In this document: positions 47,060 through 55,149 of the stretch, one piece after another | Layout: the number at the start of each line of letters is the position of its first letter | Numbering within the stretch: position 1 is the stretch's first letter | Origin: QHXN01 sp032162705 | Lineage (GTDB): Bacteria > Acidobacteriota > Blastocatellia > Pyrinomonadales > Pyrinomonadaceae | Assembly (NCBI GenBank): GCA_032162705.1 | Contig: JAVRON010000098.1 | Coordinates: forward strand, 1 to 64,000 | Length of the DNA: 64,000 nucleotides | Reading direction: 5' to 3' | The notes under the pieces: model-generated | What the model was told of the DNA's origin: nothing | Seen by the model: the letters and a program-made list of their open reading frames with translations, nothing else | Databases searched by the model: none | Made by a program: the position numbers and the translations under genes

Positions 47060-47132
47060 AGGTGACGAGTGACGAGTGATGAGTGATAAGAAAAGCCTTC
47101 AACTCATCACTCATCACTCATCACTTGTCACT
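47060..47132. repeat. Heptad inverted-repeat array (AGTGACG/AGTGATG type), array 8
   Basis: GGTGACGAGTGACGAGTGAT (47061-47080) plus two units are answered by ATCACTCATCACTCATCACT and TGTCACTG to 47132. It contains the gnd stop codon (47128-47130). With array 7 it makes two different heptad families in one 270-bp gap. Confidence 0.92.
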
Positions 47133-48603
47133 GATTTCCCTGCTTCTCCAACAATTCTTCCCACTCGGTATGGACAGCCCCCTCGTCGGGCTTGTCCGTG
47201 CGCAGGTATGTGTGCGAGCCGAAGAAGTCGCGCTGCGCCTGTGTGAGGTTGAGCGGGAGTTCCGCCGTGCGATATGCGTCGAAGTAGCCGATGGAGGCCG
47301 ACATGCCGGGGACGGGAATGCCCGCCTGCATGGCGGAGGTGACGGCGCGTCGCCAGTTCGACTGTGCGCCCTGAATGTATGCGTTGAAGTCCGGGTCGAG
47401 CAGGAGGTTCGGCAGGTCTGCGCGGCGCTGGTAGGCGTCCTTGATCTTGCCGAGGAACTGCGCGCGAATGATGCAGCCGCCTTTCCAGATGCGCGCCGTC
47501 TCGCCGAGATTGATGTTCCAGTTCCAGTTCTCAGAACCCGCGCGAATCAGGTTCATGCCCTGCGCGTAAGAACAAATCTTCGACGCGTAGAGTGCATCGC
47601 GGACAGCCGCGATCATCTCCTTTTTATCTCCGGTGAAACCGCCGCCCTCGGGCCCTTTGATCTGCTTGCTCGCCTCGACGCGCTCATCTTTGCGCGAGGA
47701 GATATTACGAGCATCGACAGCCGAGTTGATCGTCGGCGTGATGATGCCGAGGTCGAGGGCAATGGCGCTCGTCCACTTCCCCGTGCCCTTCTGCCCGGCC
47801 TTGTCGAGTATCAGATCGACGAGCGGCTTCTTCGTCTCAGGGTCTTTGACGCGCAGGATTTTCGCCGTAATCTCGATGAGGAACGATTCGAGGTCGCCGC
47901 GATTCCACTCGTCGTACACGTCGGCCATCTCGTCAGCCGACATCCCCAACACGCGCCGCATGATGTCGTAGGATTCGGCGATAAGCTGCATGTCGCCGTA
48001 CTCGATGCCGTTATGCACCATCTTGACGAAGTGGCCCGCGCCGCCGGGCCCGATGTATGTGACGCAAGGGCCGTCGTCAACCTTCGCGGCGATGGCCTCC
48101 CAGATGGGGCGAATCTGTTCGTAAGCCTCTCGGTCGCCGCCCGGCATCAGCGAAGGCCCCCACAGCGCGCCCTTCTCGCCGCCCGAGACGCCGGAGCCGA
48201 TGAAGTTCAGGCCCTCAGCTTTGAGTTGCTTCTCGCGCCGCTCGGTGTCCATGAAGTACGAGTTGCCGCCGTCGATGACGATGTCGCCAGGCTCAAGGAA
48301 CGGCTTGATCTGGTTGATCGTCCAATCGACGGGGTCGCCCGCCTTGACGAGCAGGATAATCTTGCGCGGGCGTTCGAGTGACTTCACGAACTCCTCGGGC
48401 GTGCGCGTGCCGACGAACTGCTTGCCCGCGTTCTCCGCCATAAACGTGGTCACGCGGTCAGGCTCGTCCTTGCTCGGTGGCCGATTGTAGACGGCGACCG
48501 AGTAGCCGTTTCGCTCGATGTTGCGCGCCAGATTCTCGCCCATCACGGCCAGGCCGATCATGCCGATCTTCGCGGTCTTCGGTGTCTGTTCAGGTGTCGC
48601 CAT
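47128..48603 (-). CDS. gnd: 6-phosphogluconate dehydrogenase, decarboxylating
   Basis: 491 aa from ATG 48603, preceded by GAGGGAG. An upstream in-frame ATG would add a segment encoded by the heptad array and is rejected. The NADP motif GLAVMGENLARNIERNG, the substrate motif SGVSGGEKGALWGPS, and the catalytic KMVHNGIEYGDM (Lys and Asn) are intact. Makes ribulose 5-phosphate, CO2 and NADPH. The final Gln codon and stop lie in array 8. Confidence 0.96.
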   Translation of the reverse strand: MATPEQTPKTAKIGMIGLAVMGENLARNIERNGYSVAVYNRPPSKDEPDRVTTFMAENAGKQFVGTRTPEEFVKSLERPRKIILLVKAGDPVDWTINQIKPFLEPGDIVIDGGNSYFMDTERREKQLKAEGLNFIGSGVSGGEKGALWGPSLMPGGDREAYEQIRPIWEAIAAKVDDGPCVTYIGPGGAGHFVKMVHNGIEYGDMQLIAESYDIMRRVLGMSADEMADVYDEWNRGDLESFLIEITAKILRVKDPETKKPLVDLILDKAGQKGTGKWTSAIALDLGIITPTINSAVDARNISSRKDERVEASKQIKGPEGGGFTGDKKEMIAAVRDALYASKICSYAQGMNLIRAGSENWNWNINLGETARIWKGGCIIRAQFLGKIKDAYQRRADLPNLLLDPDFNAYIQGAQSNWRRAVTSAMQAGIPVPGMSASIGYFDAYRTAELPLNLTQAQRDFFGSHTYLRTDKPDEGAVHTEWEELLEKQGNQ

Positions 48604-48612
48604 AATCTCCCT

Positions 48613-48750
48613 CAGTAGAAAAGTAGTCAGTAGACAGTAGTCAGTAGTCAGTAGAAATACAAGTAGTAGAAACTGTTTAGTCAACGGGTAGTCAGGATGC
48701 AAGCATCGGCGCGTGGCACGCGGAGCCTACTGACTACTTCTACTGACTAC
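48613..48750. repeat. Heptad array (AGTAGTC/AGTAGAC type), array 9
   Basis: Left units from 48613 (CAGTAGA, AGTAGTC, AGTAGAC, AGTAGTC) to 48653. Right arm CTACTGACTACTTCTACTGA at 48727-48746. The stop codon of the tal-pgi gene (48740-48742) lies in the right arm. Confidence 0.9.
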
Positions 48751-51616
48751 CGCTTTTCGTCGCGCCCGAGACGGGCAAAGCCTCGCGGACGAGGTTATAG
48801 AGACGTTCGAGTCCAGCCGTCACCTCGGTGCCAAGTTCGACGCGGACGGCGCGTCGGCCACGTGACGAGAGCGAGCGGAAGTCGCCGAGCGCCTGCGCCT
48901 GCTTGAGCGTCGAGAAGGTAAAAGGCTCGCCGGGAAGTTCCACGTCGCGCTTATCCGCGGCGGTGATTTGCAGGAAGACTCCGCTCGCGGGGCCGCCCTT
49001 GTGAAGCTGTCCCGTCGAGTGCAGGAAGCGCGGGCCGTAGCCCGTCGTCGTGGCGCAGCGCGTCGCGTCGCGCAGGTGCGTGCGAATCTGTTGGATGACC
49101 CGTTCGTTCTCGTCCGACTCCTCGAAGTAGTCGAGCAAAGCGATGTAGTCGCCCGCGCCCGCGCGCTGCAAGTGCGCCTTCAAAGCCTCTTCGACCGAAC
49201 CATTGGGGAGCGCCGCGAGCGTCGCTTCGTCGGCGTAGATCGTCAACTCGCCATCTTTAGCGAGAACGGGCTGCTGTTGCAGACTGCCGCTCTGCTTGAA
49301 GGCTTCGAGCAGTTCCTTCGTCGCGTCCTTCGACTCCTGCACGTTCGGCTGGTCGAAGGGATTGATGCCGAGTCGCCAGCCCGCAAACGCCGTCGCAATC
49401 TCCCACAGGAAGAACTCTTCGCCGATGTCGTAGAGGTCTGTCAGCGTGCGGTAGACGACGGGGTGTCCCGCGGCTTCGAGCGCCTTGAGCTTCGACTCGA
49501 TCTCGCTGTCGGGCTTGCCGACGGAGATGGAGACGAACAGACGGTCGTCGCCGTAGACGGACGGCGAGCCGAGCGACTCGCCCGCGACCGGCACGATGCC
49601 CTTGTCTTCTTTGCCCGTGCTCTCGGCGATAAGCTGTTCGACCCACAGCCCGAACGAGGCGATCTTCGGGTCGGCGATGACGGTCAGCTTGTTGCGTCCA
49701 GCCTTCGCGCATTCGCCGAGGATTGCGCCCAGACGCGCGCCGGGATTCTCGCCCGCGGGCACGACCTGCGAGCAGGCATGCACGACGCGCTCGGCACGGT
49801 CGAGCAGCTTCTTGATGTCGAGTCCCATCAGGGCCGCGGGCACGATACCGAAGTAGGAGAGCGCCGAATAGCGTCCGCCGATGTCCGCCGGGTTGACAAA
49901 GATGCGCTTGAATTTGTCGCGCGTGGCGTCCGACTCCATCTTCGTGCCGGGGTCTGTGACGGCGATGAAGTTCTCGCCCGGATTCTCTTTGACCTTCGAG
50001 ACCTGATCGTACCAGTAGCGATAGAACATCAAAGGCTCGGTCGTCGTGCCCGACTTTGAAGAGATGATAAAGAGCGTGTGCTCGACATCAATCTTATCGC
50101 GAAGTGCGCCAACGATGTCGGGGTCGGTCGAATCCAGTACGAGCAGTTCCGGGTAGCCTTCCTGTTGACCGAAGGTTTGACGCAGGACTTCGGGGCAGAG
50201 CGACGAGCCGCCCATGCCGCAAAGCACGACGGTACGGAAGCCGCGCTCGTTGCGTATGCGGTCGGCGAAGGTGACGAGGTCGTCTTCGACGCCGATCATC
50301 TGATCGGCGACGTTGAGCCAGCCGAGGGCGTTATTGATAATCTTCTGGGGCGCTTCGTCCGACTTCCACAGTGCGGCATCTTTACGCCAGACGCGGCGCA
50401 TCACGTCGCCCTTTTCGGCTTCCTTGATAGCCGCATTCACCGCGTCAGCGTATTTTCCCAAAGATGCGCTCAAACGCTCGTTGATGCCGGAGAGGAGCGC
50501 GTCGCGCTTGGCCTCGATTGACTCGACGAGCGTGTCGAAGGAGTTGACGAAGGCGCTCAGCCCGTCCTTTTGCAGCTTCTCGGTCACGGCCTTCAGGTCG
50601 ATACCGACCTCCGCAAGCTGCTCGATGAGCGCGCGACATTCGTCGAGTCCCTCTTCGAGTGTGAGTGCGACCTGCCCGTGGTCGCGTATGGCCGTGTAGG
50701 TCGCGGGCGGGACGGTGTTGACCGTCTCTGCACCGATGAGATTATCGACGTAGAGCACGTCGGAGTATTTCGGATTCTTCGTGCCGGTCGAAGCCCACAG
50801 GCAGCGCTGCACCTGCGCGCCCTTCGCCTTCAACTCGGCGAAGCGCGGCCCGTGGAAGATTTCCTTGTACTTCTCATAGGCGAGCTTTGCGTTGGCGACA
50901 GCCGCACGCCCGCACAAGCCTTCGAGCCGCTGCTTCTCTTCGGGCGAAGAGGCGTGACGCGCCTTGTATTCGAGGTCTGTATCAATCGCCGTGTCCACGC
51001 GCGAGACGAAGAAACTGGCGACCGAGGCGATTGACGCGACGCTCTTACCTTCGGCTGCTCGTCGCTCAAGCCCTCGGATGAAAGCCTCTGCGACCTGTTC
51101 GTAATTCTCAATCGAGAAGATCATCGTGATGTTGATGTTGATGCCGCGATAGATGCTCTCCTCAATGGCGGGCAAGCCTTCCTGCGACGCAGGGATTTTT
51201 ATCATCACATTCTTGCGGCCCACACGCTCGAAGAGCCGCGTCGCCTCGTCAATCGTCCCCTGCGTGTCGTATGCGAGTTTCGGGCTGACTTCGAGACTGA
51301 TGTACCCATCAAGGCTGTCCGTCTTGTCGTAGACGGGCTTCAAGGTGTCGGCGGCGTTGCCGATGTCATCGACGACGAGGTCTTCTAAAATCTCGTTGAC
51401 GCCTTTGCCCGCCTGAACGAGTTGCCGCAACTGCTCATCGTAGTCGGTCGAGCCGGTGATGGCCTTCTCGAAGATGGTCGGGTTCGAGGTGACTCCGCGC
51501 AGGTCGTCCTCTTCGATCTTCTTCTTCAGGTCGCCGGTCGAGAGCATCGCGCGGCGGATGTTGTCGTACCAGATGGACTGGCCGAGCTTCATGATTTCAA
51601 CGAGTCGGTTACTCAT
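48740..51616 (-). CDS. tal-pgi: Bifunctional transaldolase / glucose-6-phosphate isomerase
   Basis: 958 aa natural fusion. Residues about 1-370 are transaldolase: TSNPTIFEKA (43-52) and the Schiff-base Lys140 in NVMIKIPAS. Residues about 395-940 are phosphoglucose isomerase: VVLCGMGGSSLCPEV, ISSKSGTTTEP and GGRYSALSYFG. GAGGAG six bases before ATG 51616 is the best ribosome site in the region. It is first in the operon and links fructose 6-phosphate, glucose 6-phosphate and the non-oxidative branch. Such fusions are known in several phyla. The last residues SGSQ and the stop are contributed by a heptad array. Confidence 0.94.
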   Translation of the reverse strand: MSNRLVEIMKLGQSIWYDNIRRAMLSTGDLKKKIEEDDLRGVTSNPTIFEKAITGSTDYDEQLRQLVQAGKGVNEILEDLVVDDIGNAADTLKPVYDKTDSLDGYISLEVSPKLAYDTQGTIDEATRLFERVGRKNVMIKIPASQEGLPAIEESIYRGININITMIFSIENYEQVAEAFIRGLERRAAEGKSVASIASVASFFVSRVDTAIDTDLEYKARHASSPEEKQRLEGLCGRAAVANAKLAYEKYKEIFHGPRFAELKAKGAQVQRCLWASTGTKNPKYSDVLYVDNLIGAETVNTVPPATYTAIRDHGQVALTLEEGLDECRALIEQLAEVGIDLKAVTEKLQKDGLSAFVNSFDTLVESIEAKRDALLSGINERLSASLGKYADAVNAAIKEAEKGDVMRRVWRKDAALWKSDEAPQKIINNALGWLNVADQMIGVEDDLVTFADRIRNERGFRTVVLCGMGGSSLCPEVLRQTFGQQEGYPELLVLDSTDPDIVGALRDKIDVEHTLFIISSKSGTTTEPLMFYRYWYDQVSKVKENPGENFIAVTDPGTKMESDATRDKFKRIFVNPADIGGRYSALSYFGIVPAALMGLDIKKLLDRAERVVHACSQVVPAGENPGARLGAILGECAKAGRNKLTVIADPKIASFGLWVEQLIAESTGKEDKGIVPVAGESLGSPSVYGDDRLFVSISVGKPDSEIESKLKALEAAGHPVVYRTLTDLYDIGEEFFLWEIATAFAGWRLGINPFDQPNVQESKDATKELLEAFKQSGSLQQQPVLAKDGELTIYADEATLAALPNGSVEEALKAHLQRAGAGDYIALLDYFEESDENERVIQQIRTHLRDATRCATTTGYGPRFLHSTGQLHKGGPASGVFLQITAADKRDVELPGEPFTFSTLKQAQALGDFRSLSSRGRRAVRVELGTEVTAGLERLYNLVREALPVSGATKSGSQ

Positions 51617-52088
51617 AAACTCTCCTCAAGAGGGATTAGAGATTAGCGTGTGGGTTTGCAAATAAACAGTTTCCCAGGCAAGAAAAAGCGACTTTGGGCC
51701 AGGGAGCGACGAAAAATCAGACCCCGTCGAACGTACTTTAGAGTTTTTTGCGGGAACGCAGCCGTGCCACACTCTGGCACTCGCCGCGCCGTGGCAGGTT
51801 CACCCGGCTGAAACCCTTTCAAACGACGCTGTTGAAGTGGCCGGATACTATCACATGATTTCCGATGCCGTCCAACGAATGTCCTCCGGCACGGCCCTGC
51901 CCCGGTTATCGCTGGGCTATTCTCAACTGTCCCTCCGGGACAAAGAAGCCCGAAGCGACTTTTGCAAACATTGTCATACTCAAAGCGCGCACTCAAAAGC
52001 GAGCCGCCCGCCAGCGCGGGCCAGGCGCAAGCGGGCGGAAGTTGTCAGGCTCCGGTTTGTTTCCGTGTCGAAGGATTTCTTGTGCGTC
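51617..52088. other. Intergenic stretch with degenerate short palindromes
   Basis: 472 bp with no gene I can support. A minus-strand frame at 51643-51996 lacks a ribosome site and has low-complexity, Arg/Cys-rich composition. The DNA carries a small palindrome GTCCCTCCGGGAC near 51928-51940, and the hairpin 52004-52038. The promoter of the carbon operon should lie at 51630-51720, but no strong box pair was found (TTGCAA near 51655 with a poor -10 is the best). Confidence 0.5.
52004..52038 (-). terminator. Possible terminator of the LolA-like gene
   Basis: CCGCCCGC (52004-52011) and GCGGGCGG (52031-52038) form an 8-bp GC stem with a 19-nt loop that can fold further. On the minus strand CTCGCTTTTGAG follows. 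Confidence 0.35.
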
Positions 52089-52997
52089 TTACTGCTGAAA
52101 GGAGGCTGACTCGGGGCTGAAGATCGAATCCTCCATCTTGACCCCGTAGGTTACGGTCAAGACCTGCGACTCCTCGACCTGCCGGTCGCCCGCGTAGAGG
52201 ACGGAGCGGTATGGGACGAGCGTGCCCTGCACGATGCGGTAATCGTGGAAGCTGCGTTTGTACTTGACGGGCGACGCGCCGCCCGCGGCCTCCTCGTATT
52301 CGAGCCAGAGGACGCGCCCGGTCTTCGCACTGATGTAGAAACGCGTCGTGTGATTCTCTTTGTCGGTGAGGTCGAGCAGCCAGAGGTCGAGTCCCTTCTG
52401 ATTCTCCTTGCCCGTGTACTTGATACCTGCGCCGCTCTCCTTGTACCGGAGCAGTGCGTCGATGCCGTGGACGCGCTCTGTAAGAAGGCTGGTCACGTCC
52501 TCCTGCCGGGGCGTGAAGGAAGTCCCGCGGAGCAGTCCGAAGACGCGCCCTTCGCTGAAGATAATCGAATACTGGATGGCCGACAGGCGCTGGTCGAGCC
52601 GGATTTTGTCCTTCTCGAAAGTCTCGCCGCGCTTGAAGGTACGCTCGTAGGAAATCTCTTCGGGGCTGCCGTCTTGAGCCGTCCGTGTGATCTTTCCGCG
52701 CTCGACGCCTGTGCGCCTGATCTGCTGAAGCCCCGCGCGCGAACCGTAGACGAAGACGACCGTCTCGGCAACCAGATCGGCGGTCAGAACCTTTTCGACC
52801 CTGGGCTTCTGAGGTTGCTCCTCCTTCTTCGGCTCCTTCTTCGGCTTCTCACTCTTCTGCGCGTCCTTCGGCTTCTCATTCTCCTGCGCGTCCATACCCT
52901 GCGCGACTCCGGCGGCCACAGGGAGGGCAGCCCCGGCGACCACAAGCGCCGCCAGCGCGCACACCAATAAGCGTCGTAACACTGAGTTGTTCTCCAT
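52089..52997 (-). CDS. Secreted protein, LolA-like fold, unknown function
   Basis: 302 aa from ATG 52997. The longer open frame upstream is antisense to the ATP-grasp gene and is rejected. The signal peptide (about 1-30, ending PVAAG) is followed by a Lys/Glu/Pro-rich linker (EKPKDAQKSEKPKKEPKK, residues 41-58). The domain from about 70 to 300 alternates beta strands (TTRFYISAKTGRVLWLEYEE, then SFHDYRIVQGTLVPYRSVLY) in the way LolA/LolB-like outer-membrane lipoprotein sorting relatives do, ending with MEDSIFSPESA. Lipid binding in the periplasm is a guess. It is divergent from the ATP-grasp gene. Confidence 0.65.
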   Translation of the reverse strand: MENNSVLRRLLVCALAALVVAGAALPVAAGVAQGMDAQENEKPKDAQKSEKPKKEPKKEEQPQKPRVEKVLTADLVAETVVFVYGSRAGLQQIRRTGVERGKITRTAQDGSPEEISYERTFKRGETFEKDKIRLDQRLSAIQYSIIFSEGRVFGLLRGTSFTPRQEDVTSLLTERVHGIDALLRYKESGAGIKYTGKENQKGLDLWLLDLTDKENHTTRFYISAKTGRVLWLEYEEAAGGASPVKYKRSFHDYRIVQGTLVPYRSVLYAGDRQVEESQVLTVTYGVKMEDSIFSPESASFQQ

Positions 52998-53182
52998 TCC
53001 TGAGTTGATTCCAACGTGGCCGGCGCTCCGCGCCCACGCCACACTTGAGGAGAGGTCGGGCAGCCAAACTTTGACGGATTGTAACACACACGCGCCGCCC
53101 GAGAGCCAAGACCCCTCGGTGTCGCCTCGGAGTCCAAAACAATTGATGCTAATGGCCTTCGCGGCGGATGCCCGCCCGCCCT

Positions 53183-53212
53183 TTGACTTACCCCCCTGCG
53201 AGCATGTAGAGT
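53183..53212 (+). promoter_or_regulatory. Candidate promoter for the ATP-grasp gene
   Basis: TTGACT (53183-53188), 18-bp spacer, TAGAGT (53207-53212). The leader of about 145 nt would contain the heptad hairpin 53236-53339. Confidence 0.4.
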
Positions 53213-53235
53213 CCTGAGTTTTCATAAGGCTTAGA

Positions 53236-53339
53236 AAGTCTGGAGCCTTGAGTCTGAAGCCTGAAGTCAATCGACAGAACAGCTTGCGTGCTTTGTTTTT
53301 GACTCCAGACTTCAGACTCAAGGCTCCACACTTCAGACC
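53236..53339. repeat. Heptad inverted-repeat array (GTCTGAA/GCCTGAA type), array 12
   Basis: Left units GTCTGGA, GCCTTGA, GTCTGAA, GCCTGAA from 53238. Right units GACTCCA, GACTTCA, GACTCAA, GGCTCCA, CACTTCA from 53301. A 7-bp period with complementary arms over about 35 bp. It lies in the 366-bp gap between the divergent LolA-like and ATP-grasp genes. The rest of the gap holds only a candidate promoter. Confidence 0.9.
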
Positions 53340-53363
53340 TATTTTTGAAAGGATAATGGAACA

Positions 53364-54638
53364 GTGAAAAAAGTAGGACTTCTGGTCGGCCGCGAGCGGA
53401 CTTTCCCCGTCTCCCTGATCGAAAGCATCAACGAGCGCGGCGGCGGCGAGGTCGTCGCAGAGTTCGTCAAAGTCGGCGGCGTGCGCCACGAAGGGCCCAT
53501 CGAGTACGACCTCATCATCGACCGCATCTCGCACGAAGTTCCGTTCTACCGCGCCTTCCTCAAGCGCGCGACGCTCGAAGGCATCATCGTCATCAACAAT
53601 CCCTTCTGGTGGTCTGCCGACGACAAATTCTTCAACTTCTCACTCGCTACGAAGCTCGGCGTCGCCATCCCGAAGACGGTTCTGCTCCCGCAGAAGGACT
53701 ACATCGAGGGCATCACGAGCGAGTCTCTGCGCAATCTGGAATTCCCGCTCGACTGGCAGGCCATCGCCGATTACGTCGGCTTTCCCGCCTATATCAAGCC
53801 CTTCGACGGCGGCGGTTGGAAGAACGTCTCGAAGATCAACAGCCTCGAAGAGCTTTGGAAAGTCTACGACACGACGGGCACGCTCTGCATGACTTTGCAG
53901 CAGTCAGTCGAATGGGATCAGTTCGTACGCTGCTACTGCATCGGCCAGCAGGACGTACTCATCATGCCCTACGACCCACGCAAGGCTTACCTCTCAGGCG
54001 AGCAGTACGTACACGACCCGGGCTATCTCTCTTCAGACGTGGCCGAGCGCGTCTCGCAGGATGTGCTTACCTTGAACCGTGCGCTCGGCTACGACATCAA
54101 CACGGTCGAGTTCGCTATCAAGGACGACATCCCATACGCCATCGACTTTATGAACCCCGCTCCCGATGCCGAGCTTGCATCGGTCGGCGAGTTCTACCAC
54201 AACTGGCTGACGAAGTCTGTCACAGACCTCGTCTTCCGCCGTCTCTCCGAGCCTCATACGCAGACTCGCTACCGCTGGGATGCGTTGCTTAGCCCCGCCC
54301 CCACAGCCGACCCAAACGCGCACACGCTCGCCGCCGCGGCGTCCGTCGCGCAAACGGCGTCCGACTCTTTCCTGCCCCAGTCAGTCCGCGAGTTCCCATC
54401 GGATGTCGTCAGCACCGTCGGCGACCTTCTGGGGCAGGCGTCCGGAGTCGTCTCCGGGATCGTCGATGCGGTCACAGAGGCGGCCACACCCGAATCGCAA
54501 ACAGAACCGCAGCCCAAAGCCTCCGCTAAGAGCACGCGCTCCACACCCGCACCGAAGAAGAGCACTTCCACGACAAAACGCGGTGCCTCGACCCGCTCGA
54601 AGAAACCCGCGACTGATGAGCCGACCACCGAAGGCTAA
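53364..54638 (+). CDS. ATP-grasp-fold protein with basic Ala/Ser/Thr/Lys-rich tail
   Basis: 424 aa from GTG 53364 with AAAGGA ten bases upstream. Residues 1-95 form the pre-ATP-grasp domain (KVGLLVGRERTFP). Residues about 95-305 form a RimK-like ATP-grasp core: PAYIKPFDGGGWKNVSKI (nucleotide Lys and Gly loop), NTVEFAIKDDIPYAIDFMNP (Mg-binding Glu/Asp/Asn). It probably ligates a carboxylate to an amine using ATP; partners are unknown. After a coil (305-375) the tail (about 375-424) reads PKASAKSTRSTPAPKKS and is histone-H1-like, rich in Lys, Ser, Thr and Pro. This tail is unusual for the family. Confidence 0.78.
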   Translation: MKKVGLLVGRERTFPVSLIESINERGGGEVVAEFVKVGGVRHEGPIEYDLIIDRISHEVPFYRAFLKRATLEGIIVINNPFWWSADDKFFNFSLATKLGVAIPKTVLLPQKDYIEGITSESLRNLEFPLDWQAIADYVGFPAYIKPFDGGGWKNVSKINSLEELWKVYDTTGTLCMTLQQSVEWDQFVRCYCIGQQDVLIMPYDPRKAYLSGEQYVHDPGYLSSDVAERVSQDVLTLNRALGYDINTVEFAIKDDIPYAIDFMNPAPDAELASVGEFYHNWLTKSVTDLVFRRLSEPHTQTRYRWDALLSPAPTADPNAHTLAAAASVAQTASDSFLPQSVREFPSDVVSTVGDLLGQASGVVSGIVDAVTEAATPESQTEPQPKASAKSTRSTPAPKKSTSTTKRGASTRSKKPATDEPTTEG

Positions 54639-54662
54639 GAAGGCCAATCTATTCAACGTCAC

Positions 54663-54711
54663 GACTAGAGAGGAAAGGGCGACCGCGTTGGTCGCCCTTT
54701 CCTCTCTAGTC
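54663..54711. terminator. 22-bp perfect hairpin between convergent ATP-grasp gene and tRNA-Phe
   Basis: Arms 54663-54684 and 54690-54711 are perfectly complementary with a 5-nt loop. It begins 24 bp after the ATP-grasp stop. There is no U tract on either side, so it may be a bidirectional terminator or an RNA-stabilising element. Confidence 0.6.
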
Positions 54712-54790
54712 GCTGTATTGCGCGTCCGCTGAAGACCTTTATCATGAAAGAAGGGCCGCTTTGGGCAGCCGCTTTTCTTTCAAAATTCGA

Positions 54791-54863
54791 TGGCCAGGGA
54801 CGGAATTGAACCGCCGACACCGCGATTTTCAGTCGCGTGCTCTACCAACTGAGCTACCTGGCC
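54791..54863 (-). tRNA. tRNA-Phe (GAA)
   Basis: 73 nt cloverleaf on the minus strand. The acceptor stem GGCCAGG pairs with CCTGGCC, the D arm is GCTC/GAGC, and the anticodon stem CGCGA/TCGCG holds loop CTGAAAA (anticodon GAA). The T arm is GGCGG-TTCAATT-CCGTC with one G-U pair, and the discriminator is A. The 3' CCA is not encoded and must be added by the CCA enzyme. Confidence 0.97.
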
Positions 54864-54893
54864 GGAATCGCCTCTCTTTCAGAAAGAAAGCAG

Positions 54894-54922
54894 AGTATAG
54901 GCGGTCAAATCTGACCTGTCAA
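54894..54922 (-). promoter_or_regulatory. Promoter of tRNA-Phe
   Basis: Minus strand TTGACA (54922-54917), 17-bp spacer, TATACT (54899-54894). Near-consensus, with a start expected around 54887, about 24 nt before the tRNA. No stringent GC discriminator is evident. Confidence 0.82.
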
Positions 54923-54969
54923 ACGTGTCGTGAGCATCCATTTTTTGTCAAATCCGTCACAAAAAATCG

Positions 54970-54997
54970 TTGACAGTTTCGCCGAGAGGTGTATAAT
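54970..54997 (+). promoter_or_regulatory. Perfect-consensus sigma-70 promoter with leader
   Basis: TTGACA (54970-54975), 16-bp spacer, TATAAT (54992-54997). This is the best promoter match seen in the window. It diverges from the tRNA-Phe promoter. The start near 55004 gives a leader of about 145 nt before ATG 55150. Confidence 0.85.
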
Positions 54998-55090
54998 CCC
55001 GCTCGTCTGAGGGTGGTGCCGGTTGCCAAACAGCCGGTGCGTCTCGCAAGGGACAACCAGCCGAAGCTCGAACATCAACAGTGCCCGCCA

Positions 55091-55145
55091 GTGGCAGCTC
55101 GAACGCCGATTGTGCCCCCCACAGCCGCTACCTTCGAGCTGCCAC
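55091..55145 (+). other. Structured leader element directly before the membrane-protein start
   Basis: GTGGCAGCTCGAA (55091-55103) and TTCGAGCTGCCAC (55133-55145) form a perfect 13-bp stem. TTTTATG follows, so the hairpin abuts a short U run and the start codon at 55150. It could act as an attenuator, a translation block, or the end of a small leader RNA of about 145 nt. No known riboswitch consensus was recognised. Confidence 0.55.
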
Positions 55146-55149
55146 TTTT

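Noticed and set aside
47083..48381. Plus-strand open frame over gnd, and similar ones over tal-pgi (48968-50059) and the glucosidase (39245-40324)
   Set aside because: Antisense shadows of well-supported enzymes. They lack ribosome sites and family motifs.
48604..48702. N-terminal extension of gnd
   Set aside because: It is encoded by array 9 sequence. ATG 48603 has GAGGGAG and the family N-terminus.
51643..51996. Minus-strand 117-codon frame in the gap after tal-pgi
   Set aside because: No ribosome site, Arg/Cys-rich non-biological composition, and it would share the tal-pgi promoter region. Treated as intergenic.
52998..53534. Longer start of the LolA-like gene
   Set aside because: It would be antisense to the ATP-grasp gene and lacks a signal peptide at its start. 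ATG 52997 gives a clean signal peptide.
55004..55149. Known riboswitch (cobalamin or cyclic di-GMP) in the leader
   Set aside because: Some words look similar (GCCGGTGCG, CCCGCCAGTGG), but the conserved cores could not be placed. Left as an unknown structured leader.
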